NCBI GenBank assembly: GCA_019264505.1
Contig: JAHUZY010000393.1
Coordinates: forward strand, 1 to 7,108
Source: Phenylobacterium sp.
GTDB taxonomy: Bacteria; Pseudomonadota; Alphaproteobacteria; Caulobacterales; Caulobacteraceae
DNA length: 7,108 bases
Direction: 5' to 3'
Within the stretch, counting starts at the first letter, position 1. The number at the start of each line of letters is the position of its first letter. A program made the translations under genes and the position numbers. This document shows positions 1-5,731 of this stretch, piece after piece. Under the pieces are notes generated by a model, which was not told the origin of the DNA, did not search any database, and saw only the letters and a program-made list of their open reading frames with translations.

Positions 1-650
1 TTGAAAAGCTGCCCATGGTACGGATTCGGCCGAAGGTCAGGGTTCTTACAGAAGACAATCTTTGAAGGGTTCGGCTCGCCCACGGGGTCGTAGGTCAACA
101 CTGCGCCAGCAGGGACCCGCGCCGCCAGATTAGGGTCGGGAAAGCGGAAATCGCGATCCTCGCGACAACCGATGATGATCATCCGCCGACGGCTCTGCGG
201 GACCCCGTAGTCGGCGGCGTTGACGATGTGGGGGCCGGAAATCCGGTATGTCCCCATCAGCGGAAGCATTGTGTCGTGGAGGTATTCTCCGAATGCGGCG
301 AGGCCGGGCACGTTTTCCATCAGGAAGACGCGCGGCTGGGCCTGAAGCACCGCCCGAACGAACTCCGGAAGGAAGTCTCGCGCGTCGTCGCGGCCCCGGC
401 GGAGACCACCTGTGCTGAAGGGCTGACATGGCGGACCGCCAGCCAAAAGGTCAACACCACGCCAGCGGCCGAAGTCGACCCCGGCGACGTCGGCCTGGAG
501 AAGTTCAGTCCGTGGAAACGCAGCGCGGTAAGTGGCGGCTGCATCGGCCCCGATCTCAACAGCGCCGACTGTCTCGAAGCCGGCGGCATGCAGCCCGACG
601 CTCAACCCGCCGGCACCGCAGAAAAGGTCAAGCGCCGTCAGATGCCCCAC
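1..650 (-). CDS. C5-cytosine DNA methyltransferase (Dcm/HhaI-type), 3' end cut by window edge
   Basis: This gene transfers a methyl group from S-adenosylmethionine to C5 of cytosine in a specific DNA sequence. I translated the minus strand by eye and found 216 uninterrupted codons running off position 1. Visible motifs, in order: motif I DLFCGAGG (residues 8-15, SAM binding), an acidic motif II region (VGAVEIG, 28-34), motif IV GGPPCQPFS (71-79) with catalytic Cys75, motif VI ENV (112-114), and motif VIII QSRRR (152-156). The target-recognition domain and motifs IX-X are beyond the edge; such enzymes are usually about 330-450 residues, so roughly half is present. The GTG start at 650-648 is chosen because AAGGGAG lies 6 bases upstream and motif I begins only a few residues in, as is usual. 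An in-frame TGA lies further upstream. It is co-oriented with and downstream of the serine recombinase, so it is probably element cargo. It could be an orphan methylase or half of a restriction-modification system; the specificity is unknown. Confidence 0.95.
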   Translation of the reverse strand, partial: MGHLTALDLFCGAGGLSVGLHAAGFETVGAVEIGADAAATYRAAFPRTELLQADVAGVDFGRWRGVDLLAGGPPCQPFSTGGLRRGRDDARDFLPEFVRAVLQAQPRVFLMENVPGLAAFGEYLHDTMLPLMGTYRISGPHIVNAADYGVPQSRRRMIIIGCREDRDFRFPDPNLAARVPAGAVLTYDPVGEPNPSKIVFCKNPDLRPNPYHGQLF

Positions 651-727
651 GATGGTCTCCCTTATCTGCGAGCGCTTAAAGAACGAACGTGGAACAACGC
701 CAGCGGGTCCATTTAGTCAATAGGGAG

Positions 728-799
728 TTAATCGAGCATTGCCCGACCGTGCCCGATTCCGGCGGTCGTAGCCTCAAGAAATTCGGCGCCGCTCCACAT
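728..799 (-). CDS. possible 23-residue small ORF between recombinase and methyltransferase
   Basis: On the minus strand an ATG at 799-797 is preceded by GGAGG with a short 3-base spacing. It opens 23 codons (MWSGAEFLEATTAG...) ending in TAA at 730-728. It recognises no family and overlaps the repeated motif at 740-756. It could be a leader peptide influencing the methyltransferase downstream, or chance; the short length makes chance quite possible. Confidence 0.2.
   Translation of the reverse strand: MWSGAEFLEATTAGIGHGRAMLD
740..768. promoter_or_regulatory. operator-like repeats upstream of the methyltransferase
   Basis: TGCCCGA occurs at 740-746 and again at 750-756, exactly one helical turn (10 bases) apart. 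An inverted pair, CGACCG at 744-749 and CGGTCG at 763-768, overlaps it. The cluster sits about 90 bases upstream of the methyltransferase start in a short intergenic gap, where a repressor or controller site would be expected. That a protein binds here is inference only. I see no convincing -35/-10 pair; a TTGACT at the minus-strand positions near 719-714 lacks a clear partner. Confidence 0.25.
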
Positions 800-835
800 G
801 CGCCTCCAGTCCTAGCGGCTGACTGCGCTGACGGT

Positions 836-2593
836 TCACGCATTATCGGCGACGGCACCCGGCGCCGCCTCACGACGAGAAAGCGCCCTCCGCGCTTGCG
901 CTTCCCGCTGCGGATCGTCGAGCCCGAAGCGCGCCCGATAGCGCGGTGACTCCAGCAGGTGTTCACCACCCGGCGCCAGCCACGTGGGCTCTATTGACCT
1001 GTCGGGCTTCATCACAAAAACGTAGCGCGAAAAGCCGCCAAGCACGGACACCGACACCGATGGCGGCAACGTCGTGACGGTCTCCCGCCCCTCGGTGCCC
1101 AACGCGGCTGTTACGGTCCTCGCGGGACTAAATTCGATCTCTGTGATCACCTCCCGCAAGGCTGCCGCCAACCGGGCTCGGAGATCGTAAAGGTCGCGTC
1201 CCGACAAGTCGCGCATGTCGGTGGTCAAGGCGGCGATCTGCGCCTTGCGGGTGTCGAGGGGGACCCGATGGCGCTCGATGCCGGCGGCAAGTTGGAGTGC
1301 CGCGACCTCTTCTTTCAGCCGCACGCGCTCCGCCTGACGAGCTTCGTATCTGGCGCGAAATAGGTCGTCCGCCTCGCCCGCCTCCAGCATGTCGAGCAGC
1401 CGCCCCAGCTGGGCCTCGACTTCCGCCAATCGTCCTGTCGCAATGGAGAGTGCGGCGCCGCCCTGGTCCCCCGCGTCATCGCTGCGGGTCAAGTCGAACT
1501 CCACAACGTGCTCAAGAATGGCCGCCTCGACGGCAGGGTATCTAAAGCGCTGTCTGTTAGAGCAAAGCCCACGCGCCGCGTCGGAGCACCGCAAGACGGG
1601 GACGTTTTTTGTGCCCTGATAGCCCACAGACCCACCGCAGACACCGCACCGCCCGATCCCCAGGAAGAGATTGTGGACGGCCATCGAATTAGCCTTGCGG
1701 CCTGCTGGCGCCGCCTCTGAGATCAGAGCTTGGACACGGTGAAACTGGCCTTCGGAGATGATGGCAGGATAATAATCTGGGATCGGTTCACCATCATTCG
1801 GGCGCCTGGTCGCCTGACTCCCGGCGGGGGCGAATGTGGGTTGGTACTCTCCAAGGACCGCTCGGTTTCGGAGCAGCTTTCGCACGCCGGAGTGGTGCCA
1901 GTGGCCGCCACGTGGCGCCGGCACGTCGTCTTCGTTCAACCGCACGGCGATGGTGGCGGTCCCCACGCCCCCTTCACGCATGTCGAAAATGCGCCGCACA
2001 TGCGCGACCCGTTCCGGGATCAATGACCACTGCCGATCTTCTCGACGTTCGGCATCAACGAACTGGAGCCAGAACGGCCCCGTAGAGTGCCAAATCACGC
2101 CATCACGGGCTCGCGCTTTGCTCTGAGCATGGGCGACCTTCACCTTCCGCCCCTTCTCGACGGACTCCTGCTGGGCGCGCTCCGCCTGGATTTGCACTCG
2201 CAGGAAGTCCACCATCTGCGAGTCGGCGTGCAGGATGATGTCGTCGGCGACGCTCGCGACTTGCACCCCCCGGCGAGTCAGTCCGGTCAGAAGATGTAAA
2301 AATTCGGTCTGCGTCTCCCGGCTTAGCCGGTCGATGGAATCTAAAATTAGATAGCTCCCCGGCGCGATCCGCCCGGCATCCACCAGCGCCACAAAGGCGC
2401 CCAGAGCGCCCCGCCTCCGGTGGTCACCGGTGAAAGCCGATACTCCGTGGTCGTTCAGATTCAGGTCCCGATCAACCGGCAGGCCGACCTTAGCGGCGAA
2501 CGCCTCGCCGCCCTCCCGTTGCCGCCGTGCTGAGTCACCAGCCGCCTGACGAGCCGAACTGAAACGGGAGTACAGGTAGACGCGAGGTTCCAT
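836..2593 (-). CDS. large serine recombinase (site-specific integrase of the element)
   Basis: This is a serine recombinase that would integrate and excise its element by double-strand cleavage through a phosphoserine link. The 585-residue product has the full large-serine-recombinase layout. The N-terminal resolvase domain (about 1-150) carries Arg10 and nucleophile Ser12 in YSRFSS, and DRLSR at 88-92 supplies further active-site arginines. A recombinase DNA-binding domain follows (about 165-290, with GPFWLQF at 172-178). A zinc ribbon has Cys316, Cys319, Cys336 and Cys344. A coiled coil (about 385-437) is followed by a C-terminal tail. The ATG at 2593-2591 is chosen because the resolvase fold starts immediately there (MEPRVYLYSR). 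The frame stays open for 120 more codons upstream, but those are antisense to the TPR gene and look like no recombinase. A G-rich AGGGGG lies just upstream of the ATG with short spacing. The gene sits at the element edge, next to the interrupted TPR gene, as is typical for an integrase. The gene looks intact. Confidence 0.95.
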   Translation of the reverse strand: MEPRVYLYSRFSSARQAAGDSARRQREGGEAFAAKVGLPVDRDLNLNDHGVSAFTGDHRRRGALGAFVALVDAGRIAPGSYLILDSIDRLSRETQTEFLHLLTGLTRRGVQVASVADDIILHADSQMVDFLRVQIQAERAQQESVEKGRKVKVAHAQSKARARDGVIWHSTGPFWLQFVDAERREDRQWSLIPERVAHVRRIFDMREGGVGTATIAVRLNEDDVPAPRGGHWHHSGVRKLLRNRAVLGEYQPTFAPAGSQATRRPNDGEPIPDYYPAIISEGQFHRVQALISEAAPAGRKANSMAVHNLFLGIGRCGVCGGSVGYQGTKNVPVLRCSDAARGLCSNRQRFRYPAVEAAILEHVVEFDLTRSDDAGDQGGAALSIATGRLAEVEAQLGRLLDMLEAGEADDLFRARYEARQAERVRLKEEVAALQLAAGIERHRVPLDTRKAQIAALTTDMRDLSGRDLYDLRARLAAALREVITEIEFSPARTVTAALGTEGRETVTTLPPSVSVSVLGGFSRYVFVMKPDRSIEPTWLAPGGEHLLESPRYRARFGLDDPQREAQARRALSRREAAPGAVADNA

Positions 2594-2646
2594 CGCCCCC
2601 CTGTAGCATGTGGTGGATAGGATCACCAGTTCAACACCTGGTACCA
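2594..2646. other. element-chromosome junction (putative attL/attR of the serine recombinase)
   Basis: Between the recombinase start codon and the readable TPR coding sequence lie only about 28 bases. In the TPR reading frame a TAG at 2618-2620 directly precedes the first plausible TPR codon (GAT, 2621). Coding homology therefore stops here, as expected where an element has entered a gene. The site contains alternating half-sites: TGGTG (2611-2615), CACCA (2624-2628) and CTGGT (2638-2642), each separated by 8 bases, plus the 8-base palindrome TGGTACCA (2639-2646). Serine integrase att sites are imperfect inverted repeats around a 2-base crossover, which fits. The exact crossover cannot be fixed without the other junction or an empty site. 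Confidence 0.55.
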
Positions 2647-3127
2647 CTTGGCGCTCGCCCACTATCTGCTGCGGGAGTGGGACGCGGCCGAAGCCGCCTA
2701 TCGCCAGTGCATCAAGTGGGTGCGCGAGGATGATTATGACGGCCTGACCGCCTGCCACGACTGGCTCTACATGACCCTGCGCCGCAAGGGCGACGAGGCC
2801 GCCGCCACCGCGGTGCTGGCCGCCATCCCGGAAGGGCTGGCCGACGAGGCCTTCGTCGAGGGACCGTCCTATTACCGCCGCCTGCGGATGTACCGCGGCG
2901 AGCTGGCGCCCGAGGACCTGCTGAGCCCCGACAAGGGATCCCAGGTCATCCATGACGTCGAGACGATCTACGCCACCCAGGGCTACGGGGTCGGGAACTG
3001 GTATCTCTACAATGGCGAGACCGACCGCGCCCGGGCGGTCTTCGAACAGATCCTGCAGGGCCGCAGCCGCTTCGCCTTCGGCTACATCGCCGCCGAACTT
3101 GACCTGCGCGAGATGGCTGAGGGTTGA
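2621..3127 (+). pseudogene. tetratricopeptide-repeat protein, 5'-truncated by the insertion
   Basis: The last 168 codons of a TPR protein remain, ending at TGA 3125-3127. The frame reads back through TWYHLALAHYLLREWD to codon 2621 and then meets TAG at 2618-2620, with no ATG and no ribosome site. The first TPR-like unit (WYHLALAHYLL...AAEAAY) begins almost at the break, so an N-terminal portion must be missing. Two further helix-turn-helix units follow (about DGLTACHDWLYMTLRRKG... and GNWYLYNGETDRARAVFEQI). TPR proteins are protein-interaction scaffolds; the partner and role are unknown. A TTG at 2648 could in principle start a 159-residue product, but it falls inside the first TPR helix and has no visible Shine-Dalgarno, so a functional product is unlikely. 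The missing 5' half is predicted at the far end of the element, outside the window. Confidence 0.75.
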
Positions 3128-3139
3128 GGATCTGATGTT

Positions 3140-3159
3140 GGCTGGGGTTCGCCCCCGCC
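3140..3159. terminator. UUCG-loop hairpin between convergent TPR remnant and tRNA-Ser
   Basis: GGC-T-GGGG-TTCG-CCCC-C-GCC folds into a 4-base-pair GC stem with a TTCG tetraloop, one T/C mismatch, then three more pairs. It lies 13 bases past the TPR stop and about 20 bases past the tRNA 3' end on the other strand, so it could end transcription from either side. There is no strong T-tract on either strand, so factor-independent termination would be weak. Confidence 0.4.
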
Positions 3160-3179
3160 TGCGATCTGGCGCTAAGCGG

Positions 3180-3269
3180 TGGCGGTGAGAGAGGGATTCG
3201 AACCCTCGATAGAGTTTCCCCTATACACGCGTTCCAGGCGTGCGCCTTCAACCACTCGGCCACCTCACC
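3180..3269 (-). tRNA. tRNA-Ser (anticodon GGA)
   Basis: The minus strand folds as a class II tRNA. The acceptor stem GGTGAGG (3269-3263) pairs with TCTCACC (3190-3184), with one G-T pair. The discriminator is G and the CCA end is encoded at 3182-3180. The anticodon arm is CACGC-CTGGAAC-GCGTG, giving anticodon GGA, which reads serine codons UCC and UCU. A long variable arm (around TATAGGGG-AAA-CTCTA) is typical of tRNA-Ser. The T arm contains GGTTCGAATCC. The length of 90 bases including CCA is normal. Although tRNA genes are frequent integration targets, this one is intact and lies over 500 bases from the element junction. Confidence 0.97.
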
Positions 3270-3276
3270 ACACCGG

Positions 3277-3296
3277 TCGGGGGCGGGCCCCCGGCG
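3277..3296. other. GC-rich hairpin in the tRNA-Ser leader
   Basis: CGGGGG (3278-3283) and CCCCCG (3288-3293) form a perfect 6-base-pair stem around a CGGG loop, extendable by two pairs including a wobble. It lies just upstream of the mature tRNA 5' end, between promoter and tRNA. It may be a processing or structural element of the pre-tRNA leader; no T-tract follows, so a terminator is less likely. Confidence 0.35.
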
Positions 3297-3306
3297 GAAG
3301 GGGGTC

Positions 3307-3334
3307 TATATAGCGAGGTGGGCGCCCGGGGCAA
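3307..3334 (-). promoter_or_regulatory. sigma-70/sigma-73-type promoter for tRNA-Ser
   Basis: The minus strand reads TTGCCC (3334-3329) followed by GCTATATA (3314-3307). The -10 matches the Caulobacter housekeeping form GCTANA, with a 13-base gap after TTGCCCC, which fits that promoter class. Transcription would begin near 3300, leaving a leader of about 30 bases before the tRNA. Confidence 0.6.
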
Positions 3335-3341
3335 GCGGCCC

Positions 3342-3370
3342 TGTTCGTCCGGCGTGCGGCGTCCTATCTG
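3342..3370 (+). promoter_or_regulatory. weak candidate promoter for msrA
   Basis: TGTTCG (3342-3347) and TATCTG (3365-3370) are 17 bases apart on the plus strand and would place a start of transcription about 30 bases before the msrA ATG. Both hexamers are poor matches to consensus, so this is tentative. Confidence 0.2.
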
Positions 3371-3406
3371 TAGGGCCAGATCCATCCCTATCCGTCCGAG
3401 GTCGCC

Positions 3407-4057
3407 ATGTTGTTCCGCAAGCCCGCTGAGATGCCGACGGCGCAGACCGCCCTGCCCGGCCGCAGCCAGCCGATCCCCACCGCCAAGACCCATTTCGTCA
3501 ACGGCCAGCCCCTGCAGGGTCCCTATCCGGAAGGCTCGGAGACCGCCGTTTTCGCCATGGGCTGCTTCTGGGGCGTCGAGCGGCTGTTCTGGCAGATCCC
3601 CGGCGTGCATGTGACGGCGGTGGGCTATGTGAACGGCTTCACCCCCAATCCCACCTATGAAGAGGTGTGCAGCGGCCGCACGGGCCACACCGAGGCGGTG
3701 CTGGTGGTCTATGACCCGAAGGCTGTGACCTATGAGCAGTTGCTGAAGGTGTTCTGGGAAGGCCACGACCCGACCCAGGGCATGCGCCAGGGCGGCGATG
3801 TCGGCACCCAGTACCGCTCAGGCATCTATGTGGCCAACGAGGCTCAAGGGTCTGCGGCCGCCGCCAGCAAGGGCGTCTACCAGCAGGCCCTGTCGGCCAA
3901 GGGCCTGGGACCCATCACCAGCGAGATCGTCGAGACCGGGCCCTTCTATTTCGCCGAGGACTATCACCAGCAGTACCTGGCCAAGAATCCCGGCGGCTAT
4001 TGCGGCATTGGCGGCACGGGCGTGACCTGCCCGATCGGGACCGGCGTCGAGGCATGA
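3407..4057 (+). CDS. msrA: peptide-methionine (S)-S-oxide reductase MsrA
   Basis: MsrA reduces methionine-S-sulfoxide, free or in proteins, back to methionine, repairing oxidative damage in the cytoplasm with electrons from thioredoxin. The 216-residue product has the catalytic signature [10 protein letters not shown] with nucleophile Cys53. It also has the recycling cysteines Cys199 and Cys208 in the C-terminal [13 protein letters not shown] segment, in the same arrangement as the three-cysteine E. coli enzyme (Cys51, 198, 206). Other family blocks are visible: VGYVNG (91-96), TGHTEAV (107-113), [11 protein letters not shown] (131-141) and [12 protein letters not shown]. The length is close to E. 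coli MsrA (212). The first ~40 residues precede the catalytic domain and show no signal peptide. GAGG lies 5 bases before the ATG. The stop overlaps the start of the next gene (ATGA), so the two are co-translated. Confidence 0.97.
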   Translation: MLFRKPAEMPTAQTALPGRSQPIPTAKTHFVNGQPLQGPYPEGSETAVFAMGCFWGVERLFWQIPGVHVTAVGYVNGFTPNPTYEEVCSGRTGHTEAVLVVYDPKAVTYEQLLKVFWEGHDPTQGMRQGGDVGTQYRSGIYVANEAQGSAAAASKGVYQQALSAKGLGPITSEIVETGPFYFAEDYHQQYLAKNPGGYCGIGGTGVTCPIGTGVEA

Positions 4058-4413
4058 GCCTGGGGGCGGCCGGCGAAGAGACCCTGGCCCAGGCGCTGAC
4101 CCTCCCGGGCGCCACCTTGAGCATCCAGTGGGGCGACGCCCGGGTGGCCAAGGTGGGTGGCAAGGTCTTCGCCATCCTGTCCCTGGATGGGGGCTTGTCG
4201 TTCAAGGCCTCGGACATCGCCTATGAGGCCCTGGTGGAGAGCGGTCGGGCCCGGCCGGCGCCCTATCTGGCGCGGGCGAAATGGGTTCGGTTCGATGATC
4301 TCTCATCCCTGGAGCCGCAGGAGACCGCCGACTGGCTCGCCCAGGCCCACGCCCTGGTGAGCGCAAAACTGACCCGGGCGCAGCGACGGGACCTCGGCCT
4401 CACTCAAGCTTGA
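4054..4413 (+). CDS. MmcQ/YjbR family protein (DUF419)
   Basis: The 119-residue product matches the small MmcQ/YjbR family, whose fold resembles bacterial double-wing DNA-binding proteins; the biochemical role is not established. Family features visible are a GKVFAIL strand (36-42), LSFKAS (48-53) and the [14 protein letters not shown] segment (70-83), followed by a C-terminal helix typical of the family. The length matches the usual ~115-120. The ATG at 4054 is chosen because it overlaps the msrA stop in an ATGA arrangement and gives the family's normal N-terminus. An in-frame ATG at 4000 lies inside msrA and would add 18 unrelated residues. Overlap with msrA means translational coupling and suggests joint expression, perhaps under oxidative stress (inference). 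Confidence 0.85.
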   Translation: MSLGAAGEETLAQALTLPGATLSIQWGDARVAKVGGKVFAILSLDGGLSFKASDIAYEALVESGRARPAPYLARAKWVRFDDLSSLEPQETADWLAQAHALVSAKLTRAQRRDLGLTQA

Positions 4414-4458
4414 CCATAGCCCCCCTCCCCATGCGCAGTTGAACATGCTTAGCTCGGC

Positions 4459-4956
4459 GTGCGAAGTCCCATCGCACAACTTCTGGATGTGTGGCCGGCC
4501 GTGCCTGAGCCCAATGACCCGCCTGCGTGGACTCCCCCCTGGCCGAGGTGGCTGAACCTGTCATGGCTGGGCGGGATCGAGCCCTGGGTGCGGCTGCTGA
4601 CGCGACTGGTGGTGGGTGTGTTCCTTGTGTGGAGCGTCTGGGATGAGGTGACCCAAGCGCCCGCCATGCAGGCGTTGGCAGACGCCCTCGCGGGCGACGG
4701 GGCGCCCTGGGCCGGTCTGGCGGCGCGGATCAGCGTCTATACCCAGATGGCCTGCGGCCTGGCCTTCATCGCCGGCATGGTGACCCGCTGGGCCGGGCTG
4801 ATCTGTGCGATCCTGTTTTCTGTCACGGCGGCCTACGCCGTGCGCGAGGGCGTCGAGGCAGCCCTCCCGGCCGTCCTCCTGGCGCTGATCGGCCTCGACA
4901 TGCTCGCCCGCGGGCCCGGGCGCTACAACCTGCGGACCCTGCTGGTCAGCCGCTGA
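4459..4956 (+). CDS. DoxX-like integral membrane protein
   Basis: This is a 165-residue membrane protein with about four hydrophobic segments: around 44-60 (LLTRLVVGVFLVWSVW), 90-110 (ISVYTQMACGLAFIAGM), 112-128 (RWAGLICAILFSVTAAY) and 133-148 (ALPAVLLALIGLDML). The pattern of Arg at the start of helix 1, a GLAFIAGMVTRWA block and a closing GPGRYNL resembles the DoxX family (GPGR-S-L ending). DoxX relatives are linked to redox or thiol-oxidant stress membrane complexes, but the function of this member is unknown. The GTG at 4459 is the first start after an in-frame TAG (4450-4452). There is no clear Shine-Dalgarno, so a GTG further in (4489 or 4501) is possible. It lies 45 bases after the MmcQ-like gene on the same strand and may share its transcript. 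It ends 6 bases from the convergent DUF599 gene. Confidence 0.7.
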   Translation: MRSPIAQLLDVWPAVPEPNDPPAWTPPWPRWLNLSWLGGIEPWVRLLTRLVVGVFLVWSVWDEVTQAPAMQALADALAGDGAPWAGLAARISVYTQMACGLAFIAGMVTRWAGLICAILFSVTAAYAVREGVEAALPAVLLALIGLDMLARGPGRYNLRTLLVSR

Positions 4957-4966
4957 GGCCGCTCAG
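4953..4966. terminator. small hairpin spanning both convergent stop codons
   Basis: CTGAG (4953-4957), loop GCCG, CTCAG (4962-4966) form a 5-base-pair inverted repeat that contains the TGA of the DoxX-like gene and the TGA of the DUF599 gene on opposite strands. It is short and lacks T-tracts, so a bidirectional terminator role is only possible. Confidence 0.25.
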
Positions 4967-5721
4967 GCCTGGGGAGTCTCTTCAATGGGCCTGGCCGGCG
5001 GTCGACTGGCCGTCACCTCGGGCGCCGTCTCCAGCACCTCACGGATCTCGGCGATGGCGCGGGCGGCGGAAGAGGCCCGCTGGCGCCAGACAAGCACCGC
5101 GACGGCCGCCAGGGTGGCGATGATGAAGGTCGTGGATCCGAATACCCAGCTGGCGGCGGCCAGGGCGAAATAATAGCCGCGCACCCCGGCGTTGAACGCC
5201 GAGAGGGCGGGATTGAGCAGCCGGCCTGCCGCCGCGCCATAGACCTGCGCCACCCCGGCGGCCTCGTCGGGCGCAGCCCCGATCACCGCGATGGTGTAGT
5301 TCAGCTGACGGATCGCCCAGATGAAATCGAGCAACCCCCGGGCCAGGGTCACCAGCACCAGGGCCACCTGCACCTCGAACAGCAGCCGGGTGGAGGTCTC
5401 GATAACGATCAGGCTGGAGGCGCTGCGAAAGGCCGACTCACCCCCGAACAGCACGCCGGCTGCGCCCGCAATCAGGATCAGGTTGGACGAGGCGAAGAAG
5501 GAGGCCGAGTTGATGGTGTGGCCGAGCAGCTGACTATCCATCAGCCGGCTTTCCCGGCGGGCCATGGCCCTCATCCAGCCGCTCCGGATCACCGCCATGT
5601 CGAGATTGATCATGTGGCGCCGGCCCAGCGCCGCCTTGACCAGCGGCTCATAGGCCAGCCAGGCCACCGCGAAGATGGCCAGGGCGACGGTGTCCAGGGG
5701 GGAGAGCGGAAGGCCGAGCAT
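4963..5721 (-). CDS. DUF599 family integral membrane protein
   Basis: The 252-residue product matches the DUF599 family of uncharacterised membrane proteins. Recognisable family blocks are MINLDMAVIRSGWMRAMA (37-54), the RESRLMDSQLLGHTINSASFFASSN region (56-80) and FIWAIRQLNY (133-142). Hydrophobic segments lie at about 8-27, 70-93, 103-130 and 183-212, so about four membrane spans are expected. The C-terminal ~35 residues are charged, then proline-rich, and probably cytoplasmic. The ATG at 5721 gives a complete first membrane span. The gene starts 10 bases after the stop of the KgtP-type transporter on the same strand, so the two likely form one transcript; a direct functional link is not known. 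GGAGGA near the end of the transporter gene could serve as a distant ribosome site. No catalytic motif is visible. Confidence 0.85.
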   Translation of the reverse strand: MLGLPLSPLDTVALAIFAVAWLAYEPLVKAALGRRHMINLDMAVIRSGWMRAMARRESRLMDSQLLGHTINSASFFASSNLILIAGAAGVLFGGESAFRSASSLIVIETSTRLLFEVQVALVLVTLARGLLDFIWAIRQLNYTIAVIGAAPDEAAGVAQVYGAAAGRLLNPALSAFNAGVRGYYFALAAASWVFGSTTFIIATLAAVAVLVWRQRASSAARAIAEIREVLETAPEVTASRPPARPIEETPQA

Positions 5722-5731
5722 GGGCGGGGGT

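Noticed and set aside
228..716. Plus-strand 162-codon ORF
   Set aside because: It is the complement of the methyltransferase, whose minus-strand frame contains all catalytic motifs; the plus-strand product resembles no known family.
2648..3127. TPR ORF starting at TTG as a complete gene
   Set aside because: The frame continues upstream as TPR-like sequence to a stop at the junction; the TTG is inside the first TPR helix and has no ribosome site, so a truncated remnant is the better reading.
2946..3263. Minus-strand 105-codon ORF running through the tRNA-Ser region
   Set aside because: It is a translation of the tRNA gene and the antisense of the TPR remnant; the MAEWLKAHAWNACIGET-type start is a common artefact of reading a tRNA-Ser gene as protein.
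3277..3296. GC-rich hairpin as an intrinsic terminator
   Set aside because: There is no T-tract on either strand and it lies between the tRNA promoter and the tRNA, where a terminator would block tRNA synthesis.
4410..4438. TTGACC before the DoxX-like gene as a promoter -35
   Set aside because: It contains the stop codon of the preceding gene and no acceptable -10 lies 15-19 bases downstream.
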